A stretch of DNA of 64,000 bases from Halomonas sp. A40-4 (GTDB lineage: Bacteria > Pseudomonadota > Gammaproteobacteria > Pseudomonadales > Halomonadaceae): NCBI RefSeq assembly GCF_015767635.1, contig NZ_CP065230.1:3720001-3784000 (forward strand), read 5' to 3'. Each line of letters starts with the position of its first letter. The stretch's first letter is position 1. A program made the translations under genes and the position numbers. The notes under the pieces are model-generated. The model had not been told where the DNA came from and did not search any database. It saw nothing but the letters and a program-made list of their open reading frames with translations. Of the stretch, positions 36,144 to 44,177 are shown in pieces.

Positions 36144-37136
36144 TCAGATCTTGAAGCTCTCCAGGGTAGCGGGATGAAAAAGCTCTTCGGGCTCCAACAG
36201 CCGTCGTGACAACCCTTCTGTGTGATGCTGCCGGAGGAATCGCTCCAGGGTCTGGCGGTTGGGAGCAAAACCATAGGACCAGAAGTCATCCCCCATGAGT
36301 TGGCGCGCGGCCCGTAGTTGATCTTCGACGAACGGCAGGGTCACCTTGGTGGCCGAAGTGTCGCTGAGTTTGGCCAGGGCTCTGGCTTTGGACTGTTCGA
36401 AGGCCTTATAGACGGAGAACGGCAGCCAGGGGTGACGCTCGACGAGCGTCTTACGGATACCCAGCAGGTGCATGATGGGAAAGATACCCGTGCGGCGGTA
36501 CCAATCCGATGCCGCTTGCTGCGGGTTGGCATACAGATAGCCCACGTGAGGATGCCCTTGCTCGAAACAGGAGGGCGCGCGCGGCCCCATCACCGCATCC
36601 AGCTCACCTGCGGCCAGCATGCCGGAGAGGGTTTCCCCTTCGGGAATGTTCTCCACGCGTACCCCATCGGGCAGATCGAGGTTGATCTTCTCGACCCGGC
36701 CAGGCTCCTCGTAGCCACCACGCATCCAGGTTACATCACGCGGTTCGAGCCCATGATCCTCCTCGAGAAACAACCGCGCCCACACGTTGGCGGTCAATTG
36801 GTACTCGGGCACACCGATGCGCTTGCCACGCAGATCGGCGGGGGTTTCGATACCGCGATCGGTGCGCACATAGATCGAGGTATGGCGGAAGGCGCGCGAG
36901 GGGAAAACCGGCACGCCGATATAGGGGCAACTCCCTGCCGCCGTCTTCACCGTGTAACTGCTCAGCGACAACTCGGTGATGTCGAAGTCGGCATGTCGGA
37001 AAGCACGAAAGAAGATCTCTTCCGGATCATGCAGCATGAACACCGGGTCCACGCCATCGATCTGTACCTCACCGTCGATCAAGGGGCGCATGCGGTCATA
37101 ATTACCCACCGCAATGGATAGTTCGAGCTTGTTCAT
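36144..37136 (-). CDS. ophC: 4,5-dihydroxyphthalate decarboxylase
   Basis: 330 residues, the size of Pht5/OphC enzymes (about 330). The fold is that of a periplasmic binding protein but without signal peptide, so it is cytoplasmic. Conserved stretches include YDRMRPLIDGEVQIDGV, FDITELSLSSY, RGKRIGVPEYQLTANVWAR and the DAVMGPRAPSCF loop. It removes one carboxylate from 4,5-dihydroxyphthalate to give protocatechuate. Second gene of the minus operon after the Rieske oxygenase. Confidence 0.87.
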   Translation of the reverse strand: MNKLELSIAVGNYDRMRPLIDGEVQIDGVDPVFMLHDPEEIFFRAFRHADFDITELSLSSYTVKTAAGSCPYIGVPVFPSRAFRHTSIYVRTDRGIETPADLRGKRIGVPEYQLTANVWARLFLEEDHGLEPRDVTWMRGGYEEPGRVEKINLDLPDGVRVENIPEGETLSGMLAAGELDAVMGPRAPSCFEQGHPHVGYLYANPQQAASDWYRRTGIFPIMHLLGIRKTLVERHPWLPFSVYKAFEQSKARALAKLSDTSATKVTLPFVEDQLRAARQLMGDDFWSYGFAPNRQTLERFLRQHHTEGLSRRLLEPEELFHPATLESFKI

Positions 37137-37173
37137 CAGGGTTCCTGTGTTGTGATCAGAGAATCGCCATGCT

Positions 37174-37193
37174 GGGAGGCGAGCACGCCTCCC
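37174..37193 (-). terminator. Intercistronic hairpin after the oxygenase gene
   Basis: GGGAGGCG-AGCA-CGCCTCCC, a perfect 8-bp stem without T run, in the 98-bp gap between oxygenase and decarboxylase genes. It may adjust relative expression. Confidence 0.5.
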
Positions 37194-37234
37194 ACGCGAA
37201 GCTATGACCGTACCGCTGAGCGGGTGTCATGAAC

Positions 37235-38530
37235 TCATTCTTCTACGTAATACTCTGCCTCTTCCGGGGCCGTCCCCAGCTCACGCCAGTCGGTTTCCTT
37301 AGTCACAATGCCCTGGAAGGATTTGAGCTTGTAATGCGGAATGCGTGGCTCTTCGGCACCGATGGCTGTCCCACCCTGCTGCATGGTCTTGGCCGCCTGG
37401 AGCATCTGGCGACGGAACTCGACGATCGCCAGGTCGCTCGCGCCCAGCCGGTCATGGGTGCGATCGGCGATCGGTCCCATGGTTTCCCACATGGCGATGT
37501 CCTGGTTGGGGATCCCCTTGATGCCGGTAAAACTCGTGCCCAGCTGCATGATCCGCCGATCCTGCCAGTAGTTGTTCTCGCGGGTGCGGAACTTACGGAA
37601 ACTCTTATCGACATCGATACCGATCTGCGTGCCCAGGAACTTGCGCCAGGACTCCGTATCCGGTGTGGTGGCAGCGTCGCCCCAGGCGATGAAGTGAAAG
37701 GCGGTGTGGGTGTCGTCGATCGGCACGTGCAGAATGGCGATGTCGTACTGGTTGTTCGGTGGAATCTGCACGGTATAGGGGGCAATGAATAGCGTGGTAC
37801 GCACGTAGTCGTGCGTCTTGGCATCCTTGATCGGCCGACGAATCGCCGCGTAGCGGAAGCCGAAGCGCGTCTTCTGGACCTGCAGGCGTGGCGCCTTGTC
37901 CGTGGAGGGACGCAGCCACAGCGTATCCGTGGCTTCGGCGCCGGTGGTCCGCGCGGGCACCATGTCGGTGGAGTGCAGGCTGGACGAGTGCGCCGAGTCG
38001 ATGGCCCCTTCGAGAATCTGGGCCCAATTGCAGTCGATGATGACCTTGGAGATGGACACCTTGGTATCGGGTGTCGGCTGAAACACCGGGGCCGTGAATT
38101 CCGGCTGCTCGTCGGGAGGGCCCATGTAGACCCAGACAAAACCCGCCGCCTCATGGGTGGGATAGGCCTTGTGCTTGACCTTCTCGGTCATCTTCGACTC
38201 CGGCGGTTCGGATGACATCTCGAGCACATTGCCGTCGACGTCCATCTTCCAGCCGTGATAGAGGCAACGCAGCCCACACTCCTCATTACGACCCAACACC
38301 AGCGACGCCCGGCGGTGGGGACACATTTCGTCCAGTACGCCCACGCGGCCGTCGGTATCGCGGAAAGCCACCAGGTCTTCTCCCAGCAGCCTCACCCGCA
38401 CCGGATCCCCATCCGGTTCCTCGATTTCTTCCGACAGGCAGGCAGGAAGCCAGTGACGACGCATGATTTCCCCCATTGGGGCCTCGCCTTCGACACGGCA
38501 CAGCAGTTCATTTTCTTCCGGGGTCAACAT
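37235..38530 (-). CDS. ophA2: Phthalate 4,5-dioxygenase oxygenase subunit (Rieske non-haem iron)
   Basis: 431 residues. The Rieske 2Fe-2S ligands are Cys70, His72, Cys89 and His92 (CPHR...CLYHGW). The mononuclear iron site is in NWAQILEGAIDSAHSSSLH, with His181 and His186 and the bridging Asp178; the last Asp ligand is further on. Length and motif spacing match the single-component phthalate dioxygenase oxygenases. The enzyme adds O2 across carbons 4 and 5 of phthalate using electrons from the reductase at 24845. It is the first gene of the minus operon; its promoter is at 38618-38645. Confidence 0.88.
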   Translation of the reverse strand: MLTPEENELLCRVEGEAPMGEIMRRHWLPACLSEEIEEPDGDPVRVRLLGEDLVAFRDTDGRVGVLDEMCPHRRASLVLGRNEECGLRCLYHGWKMDVDGNVLEMSSEPPESKMTEKVKHKAYPTHEAAGFVWVYMGPPDEQPEFTAPVFQPTPDTKVSISKVIIDCNWAQILEGAIDSAHSSSLHSTDMVPARTTGAEATDTLWLRPSTDKAPRLQVQKTRFGFRYAAIRRPIKDAKTHDYVRTTLFIAPYTVQIPPNNQYDIAILHVPIDDTHTAFHFIAWGDAATTPDTESWRKFLGTQIGIDVDKSFRKFRTRENNYWQDRRIMQLGTSFTGIKGIPNQDIAMWETMGPIADRTHDRLGASDLAIVEFRRQMLQAAKTMQQGGTAIGAEEPRIPHYKLKSFQGIVTKETDWRELGTAPEEAEYYVEE

Positions 38531-38594
38531 AGCTCACGGTCTCCTTCATCTTGGGGGGGGGTCCCAGGTCACCATTGGGTGGCGACGTATTTTA

Positions 38595-38645
38595 TTAGAT
38601 ATCTAACTTACAGATCTAAGATAGCTTCTCCGACGCGGGAGTCAA
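38595..38645 (-). promoter_or_regulatory. Promoter and paired operators of the oxygenase operon
   Basis: On the minus strand TTGACT (38645-38640), 16 bases, then TATCTT (38623-38618) form a fair sigma-70 promoter. Just downstream are a TTAGATC/ATCTAAG-type box (38608-38620) and the perfect palindrome TTAGATATCTAA (38595-38606). A regulator bound there would block transcription. Confidence 0.65.
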
Positions 38646-38855
38646 ACCTGCTAAAGTCGTATAAGGGATATCCTCATGCGGTCCTAGTGAGCGGCGATGC
38701 CGCATAAGAACCTGCCTGAGATTGAGAATTTAAGATTTTAATTCAGATAGATAGAAAGAACACCCAGTAGCCTTCATCATGTTGGATAAGTGGTTACCGA
38801 GGGCAGAACATGACACGCATATCGGCAAAAACTAGACTATCGTCTAGTTTATTAA
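38646..38855. other. Spacer with a 9-bp-arm inverted repeat
   Basis: No gene seen. AAACTAGAC-TATC-GTCTAGTTT at 38829-38850 is a perfect inverted repeat of the kind bound by TetR-type repressors. It lies directly against the IS5 end, so the gene it controlled was probably lost or displaced by that insertion. Confidence 0.5.
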
Positions 38856-39780
38856 GGAAACGCTGCACAAATCCGCCGGAGCTGCCTCGCAGCGGCCGGC
38901 AGGGTAGAATCTGACCATCCCGCCACCGTCTGACAGAGCCATCCGATGAAGCAGATCTCGTTCGCCCAGGCAGAGCACCAGAACAAGAAGAAGGTCACCC
39001 GTCGAGAGCGGTTCCTGGCCCAGATGGAGGCTTTGGTGCCTTGGCAACGGCTGATCGACGCGCTGTCGCCATCCTACTTCCCGAACGCGGCGGGCAAGCG
39101 GGGCCGACCGCCCATTGGCCTGGAGCGCATGCTGCGGATCTACTTCCTGCAACAGTGGTATGCGCTTGCTGACGAGGCGCTGGAGGATGCCATCTATGAC
39201 AGCCAGGCGATGCGTGACTTCGTGGGAATCGATTTGGCCATCGAGAGCGTGCCGGATGCGACCACACTGCTGCGCTTCCGCCATCTGCTGGAAAAGCATG
39301 CCCTGACCCAGCGGATCTTCGAGGAGATCAATGCTCACCTGGCCGAAAAAGGATTGTTCATGCGCGAGGGCACCATCGTCGCCGATGTCACCATGGTGAG
39401 GCATCTGGTCAGAGAGGATGGTAAACGGATAGATGGCGACACAGGGTGTTTCGGCATGGGGAAATATCTAGTTGAAGAAAAGCAGAGTTCGGAGACGCGG
39501 TGCTTTGCCCCTGTCAGACGCAGCGCAATTAAGAAAATGGAAGACAGCTGGAAGAAAACGTTGATGCTGGCCTTCGAAAAGACCAAAACCAATATCTATG
39601 CCAAGGTCGAGCATCCGTTTCATGTCATTAAGAACCTGTTTGGCTATCGCAAGGTTTGCTATAAGGGGCTGACTAAGAAGAACCAAGCTCAGCTGTTCAG
39701 CCTATTTGCGTTGGCCAACCTGGTGTTGGCCGGACGATGCCAGAAACACGTTCATGGGGGTAGTGTGTCTTGAATCTGGC
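38856..39780 (+). mobile_element. Defective IS5-family element, copy 1
   Basis: The left terminal repeat GGAAACGCTGCACAAATCC begins at 38856. The transposase gene is internally deleted. No matching repeat is found right after the gene; the partner repeat is at 41029-41044 beyond a second inverted copy. The right limit given is therefore approximate. Confidence 0.7.
38946..39773 (+). pseudogene. IS5-family transposase with internal deletion
   Basis: 275 residues, shorter than the usual 320-360. The N-terminus (LSPSYFPNAAGKRGRPPIGLERMLRIYFLQQWY) and C-terminus (AKVEHPFHVIKNLFGYRKVCYKGL) are typical. The centre runs from EGTIVADVT straight into MVRHLVRED, skipping the region with the first catalytic Asp and the strand after it. 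It remains an open frame but is almost certainly inactive. Confidence 0.8.
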
Positions 39781-39888
39781 CAGGCAGCCGGAAAACACGG
39801 CTGCCCGGAAAAAATGCCACCGACAGTGGCTCAATAGTGATCGCGGGGACAACACTCAGGCGAACATTGTTCGCTGCAGTTGCCCGGG

Positions 39889-39999
39889 GATGAATTGATC
39901 AGCGTCCTCTCAGGTGATTCACCCAGGTATACGCTCAAAGAGCTGCTTCATCAGTGTGATCCTTCAGCGCCTGAGACTGTTGATAATATTGCCCGGTAG
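39889..39999 (+). pseudogene. Possible MazE/PemI-type antitoxin tail (remnant)
   Basis: A 36-codon frame reads DELISVLSGDSPRYTLKELL followed by HQCDPSAPE. The RYTLKELLxQCDPxAP pattern is that of the C-terminal toxin-binding tail of MazE/PemI antitoxins. No DNA-binding N-terminus and no toxin gene are present. Assignment by motif memory only. Confidence 0.35.
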
Positions 40000-40200
40000 A
40001 ATCTTAAAAAGTCGGTCGAGAAGAATGAGCTACTGTTGCAGACATTGTCGGTGCAAACAGGAGAAGCTCGAGAGGCTGCATATTGGGATAAGCGGGTCGT
40101 GATTGTGCGGATTCTTGAAGAGATACTCATTTGGCATATGTCTCCCACTCGTGAATTTTCTGCTAATATCTATATGAACGACATTATTAGAGGTGAAGAC

Positions 40201-40320
40201 ATGAATGATGCGTCTCAGTTCTGGATAGGTATATCGCCGATTTTATTTATCATGATCGCTACATTAATTGCTGGCGGTTATGCAGTGTATAATAATATTA
40301 AGCGTTTTAAGGATAAATGA
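40201..40320 (+). CDS. 39-residue single-span membrane protein
   Basis: ATG 40201 follows GAGGTG at a good distance. The product has one clear hydrophobic segment (ISPILFIMIATLIAGGYAVY) and a basic C-terminus (NNIKRFKDK), so it is probably inserted with the C-terminus in the cytoplasm. I do not recognise the family. An in-frame upstream extension to 40036 exists but lacks a ribosome site. It sits between two IS5 copies with no gene partner. Confidence 0.5.
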   Translation: MNDASQFWIGISPILFIMIATLIAGGYAVYNNIKRFKDK

Positions 40321-40549
40321 AATAATTTATAGCTATTTAGTTAATACGTCAGTCGCGAGAGGTGTTCGCCTAATATGCCTGCTTGTTAATTGAGTATTTC
40401 ATAACATTTACCTGGCGCGCATTATGCGTGAGACCATTTGCGAGCTTGAAGCCGCTGACTTGGCGGCACCTCTGGGGGGGGTCTACCAGTTAATAATTCT
40501 TATATTCCCCACAACTTCGATACCTTCCAGACGCATGGGTGCTTTATCG
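40321..40549. other. Non-coding stretch between the small membrane protein and IS5 copy 2
   Basis: Nothing recognisable. Confidence 0.4.
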
Positions 40550-41044
40550 GTTTGGCCGCGGTGATCGTACTTTCTGATCAGACAATCTGCGCGGGGTGGC
40601 TACTGCTTCTCCAGCGGATGGCGAAAGCGAAGCAATGTGGTCACGTCGGGAACACTTTCGATGGCAAGGTCGATACCGATGAAGTCACGCATGGCCTGGC
40701 TGTCATAGATGGCATCTTCGAGCGCTTCGTCGGCCAGTCCGTACCATTGCTGCAGGGAAATAGGCCCGCACCATTCGCTCTAGACCGATTGGTGGCCGAC
40801 CGCGCTTGCCCACCGATTTAGGAAAGTAAGACGGCGACAACGCCTCGATCAGACGCTGCAATGATATTAGGGTATCCATCTGTGCCAGGAGCCGCTCCCG
40901 GCGAGTGGCCTTCTTCTTGTTCTGATGCTCAGCCTGAGCAAACGAGACCTACTTCATCGAAAACTCTGTCGAACAATAGCTAACCAAATTATACCCTGCC
41001 GAGGGTACTAAGACAGCGGCGGCCGTATTTATGCAGCGTTTCCC
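40550..41044 (-). mobile_element. Decayed IS5-family element, copy 2 (N-terminal part only)
   Basis: On the minus strand from ATG 40957 the IS5 transposase N-terminus is readable (VSFAQAEHQNKKKATRRERLL, KRGRPPIGLERMVR) but is interrupted by a stop at codon 3 and frameshifts, and it ends about 400 bp in. The terminal repeat, read on the minus strand as GGGAAACGCTGCAT, is at about 41031-41044. It faces copy 1 at 38856 in inverse orientation. Confidence 0.7.
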
Positions 41045-41262
41045 TAACAACCGGCTTAAGCACTTATTTTAAGTGTAATATCAGTAATACGGATATTACA
41101 CCTGCTCATTAACCTGCCCAACTTCTGCATGTATAAAAATCATACTGATTCTTTTAAAATCCAAATTTATTCGGTACATTTTGCATGTAAAAATAGCCTT
41201 GATTTTTACCAAAAACACAGTTAGGTTTAATAAGAAATGAAGCCAAAATACCTTAAAATTTG

Positions 41263-41772
41263 ATGATAAATCTTCTAGGCTCAAAACTTGTTCCCGCGTC
41301 TCAGATAGAAATCTCTGAGCATATCACTCACGATATTTTAAAAACACTTATGCTACGCCCCCCTTTATTAAAAGACGCGCGAGATCTGACGGAGGAAGCC
41401 ATTAAAGCAGCCATTCTTCTCTCACCACCTATTATCTATGAAAAGAAAAATGGCAGTAGAAGTAAAATATATGTATGCGTGGGGAATTTTCGATCACTCG
41501 AACTTGCCAGGCGTTTTCCTGCTTCTTTAAAAATCAGAGTCAATCTGATTGAGCCACCGCTACTAAGTGAATTAAATAGAGTTGTTCTCATGTTAAACAT
41601 GAGTAGTGACTTAGCTTTAGCTTTAGACCCAGGCAAAGCAGGCGCATATTTTTCAGAGCTACGAGTTCATGCAATAAACGACTATCCAGAAACGTTGGCG
41701 TTAATCTCACCTAAATGTCGATTTAAAAAATCTTTTTTAGAAGCAATTGGCCTCAACCGAAGAAAACACTGA
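41263..41772 (+). CDS. ParB-like small protein, first gene of the recombinase trio
   Basis: 169 residues from ATG 41263 (TTG 41260 is the alternative). The order of motifs resembles a ParB/sulfiredoxin-type N-terminal domain: LVPASQI near the start, a strand of PPIIYEKKNG, then YVCVGNFRSLELARRF in the place of the usual GxRR/GxHR loop. The remaining part is helical. It is AT-rich, like the next two genes, with 20 bp to the second gene. The function is unknown; it probably serves DNA recognition or regulation of the recombinases. Confidence 0.7.
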   Translation: MINLLGSKLVPASQIEISEHITHDILKTLMLRPPLLKDARDLTEEAIKAAILLSPPIIYEKKNGSRSKIYVCVGNFRSLELARRFPASLKIRVNLIEPPLLSELNRVVLMLNMSSDLALALDPGKAGAYFSELRVHAINDYPETLALISPKCRFKKSFLEAIGLNRRKH

Positions 41773-41792
41773 TCTAAATAAGGGTATTTAAG

Positions 41793-44177
41793 GTGACACG
41801 AAGCGTATCTCTAACATTGCTTCTTGAAGAGGCGATACAGCCACGCGCTGACTATTTTTCGTTTTCACAGCTCTACCCCGCACTGATTGTCACACTTCAG
41901 CACCTTATTATCGTTGGAGATGACTGCTGGGATGTATCAGCGATCAAAAATTTGATCACAGGCATTGAGAATCAAAAAATTGAGTTTCAAATAAAGTCAG
42001 GTAAGGGCGAAAAAGGCATTTACGGCACTAACCCGATCCATGGCGCGCTCTATAAAATATCTAAGCATATCGACACTGAAGATCGGTTGAAGCTTCTCGG
42101 TCATATTATCAACGTGGCTTTTCAATGGCGAAAAGAGATAGAGGCGTTATCCGAACATCAATCGCTATCAGATCATGATATAAAACGCCTCAACATAGCC
42201 ACCTATCAAAAAAACCTTGAAGCAGCATGTAAAGTTGCTCGACGTATGGATACCGATGGGTTGGCACAGCTTGCTCCATGGGATCAATCCACCCATACAT
42301 TATTAAAATTTTGCCAATCGATTGCTGGAAAAAAGGTAGAAGGCAGTGAAACTTATATACAGCAGCTAGAACGTTTTTTTGCCTACGCTCTCAATGACAG
42401 GCAGCCACGAAAAAGAAACCACTCTAAGCAAGCGGATAACGATAATTATTTATTTCCCCAGCGTACTCGACCTATTGACGTAGACACTGATGAGCCATGG
42501 TTAGCCCTATCGAGTTCAGTAATCACTTCCCCGTCTCAAACAGCCGACTATAGCTCCGTACGTCAAGCGGGCCTCTCCGCGATTGAAGAGCGCTCATCGA
42601 TTGAACTGATACAGAGCGACAAGCCATTAACGTTAGCAAAGGGTGATTCGTCGCTTCAATCTGTTTTTCGTGCACGATCCCAGCAACTGCATCTTGATAA
42701 ATCAGCACAGCTTTTACCTGGTCGATGGGAGCAGCTCTCTGCATACGATTTAAATCATCTACAGGTTCAGCTAAATCGCACAGAACGAAACCGCACCTTC
42801 TTAACATGCATCCTTGGTTTAATGCTGATGACCGGCCGGAGTTTAGAAAATGTACTCGATGTGCATATTGCCAATAGCGTTGAACAGGTGCCTAAATCAG
42901 CACTGCATGAACAGTCAATCTACCTCTTATTAGAAACAAGCAGCTGGGTCACCGGCGTCATTAGGCCTCCGGATAGCCGCCAATTAAGTAGTCACTGGCG
43001 TCACGATATGCGTCCCACCCAGACGCGTATCGTTTTACCAATTCCACATTTTTTGCGCTCCCTACTTAGGCCAGCTATAAGGCACAAAGCGCTTCGGATA
43101 AAAAAACGCTCAGTTGCCTTATTTACCGATAAGGAAAGACAGGAATCCACGATCGAGCTTAAAAAACTGCTTGCCAACACTAATAAGCAAACAGGCTCCC
43201 GGCTGACGGTACACCGCCTGGGCATGCATCTCTTTAATACGCTGAACAGCGGTGATGCAGATCTAACGGCGGCCTGCTTGATCACCGCCCGGGTACCCTC
43301 TTTTGGCCAGCAGGCATCATTGTATTATTTCGCCCCCAACAATCACTACCTGAAAAAGCGTTACCTGGATGCCATGCGGATCATCCAGCAGCAGTGGCCA
43401 AAACCTAAAACCGAAAAGGGGCAAACAACCGCTGACTCAGAGCACACAGCAGTGGCTTCAGATTTACAACAACAAACAGCTCACTACGTAGGCTCTCAGC
43501 TAGTCCCCAAAGCATCGTATGTTGAAAAACTAGTAGTGCACATGCAACAGCAAATAACGTCAGCCGATCAAAGCGGCTCACTGTTTCAGCGCACGGTAAA
43601 CGTTCATAACCGCTATACAGCCCATACCGTGGCAATGCTGATGTTCTGCACTGGTTATCGCAGCATTCGCGATCCCTTACCTAAATGGGATCAACTGTCG
43701 TTGTCACGCCGCATGATGGTCATCGCTGATAAAACCGATGATGCACAGAGCCACGCTCGCTTCTTGCCGCTACCAACGATAATGATGGATCAGCTCCAAC
43801 ATTACCTTCGTCATCGTGAAGCAATCGTGGGTCGTCTAAAGCTATATCTGCAGCAGCAATGGGACAGCCCTTTTCTATTTTTGGATACATACGGCCATCC
43901 AAAACAGGTCACACCTAAGCGACTTCAGGAACATTTGGACTGGCCTGGTTCACCTCCGCTGAATATCAACCGTCATTACTTACATACCCATCTTAAAGAA
44001 GTCGGCTGCTCCGCTGAATTAGTCGATGCATACATGGGCCACTGGGATGCGGGACAGGAGCCATGGGCAAAATACTCAACATTTTGTCCACATGAATATC
44101 GTGAGCACATTAGCTCAGCCATTGAATTAATGATGCAGCGCCAGGGGTGGAGAGCGATCGAGGGGGCCGTGCTATGA
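41793..44177 (+). CDS. Very large tyrosine recombinase-like protein, second gene of the trio
   Basis: 794 residues from GTG 41793 (AAGGG 8 bases upstream). The catalytic domain is at the C-terminus: TGYRSIRDP (Arg623), INRHYLHTHLKEVG (Arg727) and YMGHWDAGQEPWAKYS (His750, Tyr761). In the usual His-x-x-Arg box the first His is replaced by Asn724, a change seen in some divergent recombinases. The 550 residues before it resemble no domain I know. The N-terminus has EEAIQPRADYFSFSQLYPALIVTLQHL. The gene ends in an ATGA overlap with the third gene. Confidence 0.8.
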   Translation: MTRSVSLTLLLEEAIQPRADYFSFSQLYPALIVTLQHLIIVGDDCWDVSAIKNLITGIENQKIEFQIKSGKGEKGIYGTNPIHGALYKISKHIDTEDRLKLLGHIINVAFQWRKEIEALSEHQSLSDHDIKRLNIATYQKNLEAACKVARRMDTDGLAQLAPWDQSTHTLLKFCQSIAGKKVEGSETYIQQLERFFAYALNDRQPRKRNHSKQADNDNYLFPQRTRPIDVDTDEPWLALSSSVITSPSQTADYSSVRQAGLSAIEERSSIELIQSDKPLTLAKGDSSLQSVFRARSQQLHLDKSAQLLPGRWEQLSAYDLNHLQVQLNRTERNRTFLTCILGLMLMTGRSLENVLDVHIANSVEQVPKSALHEQSIYLLLETSSWVTGVIRPPDSRQLSSHWRHDMRPTQTRIVLPIPHFLRSLLRPAIRHKALRIKKRSVALFTDKERQESTIELKKLLANTNKQTGSRLTVHRLGMHLFNTLNSGDADLTAACLITARVPSFGQQASLYYFAPNNHYLKKRYLDAMRIIQQQWPKPKTEKGQTTADSEHTAVASDLQQQTAHYVGSQLVPKASYVEKLVVHMQQQITSADQSGSLFQRTVNVHNRYTAHTVAMLMFCTGYRSIRDPLPKWDQLSLSRRMMVIADKTDDAQSHARFLPLPTIMMDQLQHYLRHREAIVGRLKLYLQQQWDSPFLFLDTYGHPKQVTPKRLQEHLDWPGSPPLNINRHYLHTHLKEVGCSAELVDAYMGHWDAGQEPWAKYSTFCPHEYREHISSAIELMMQRQGWRAIEGAVL

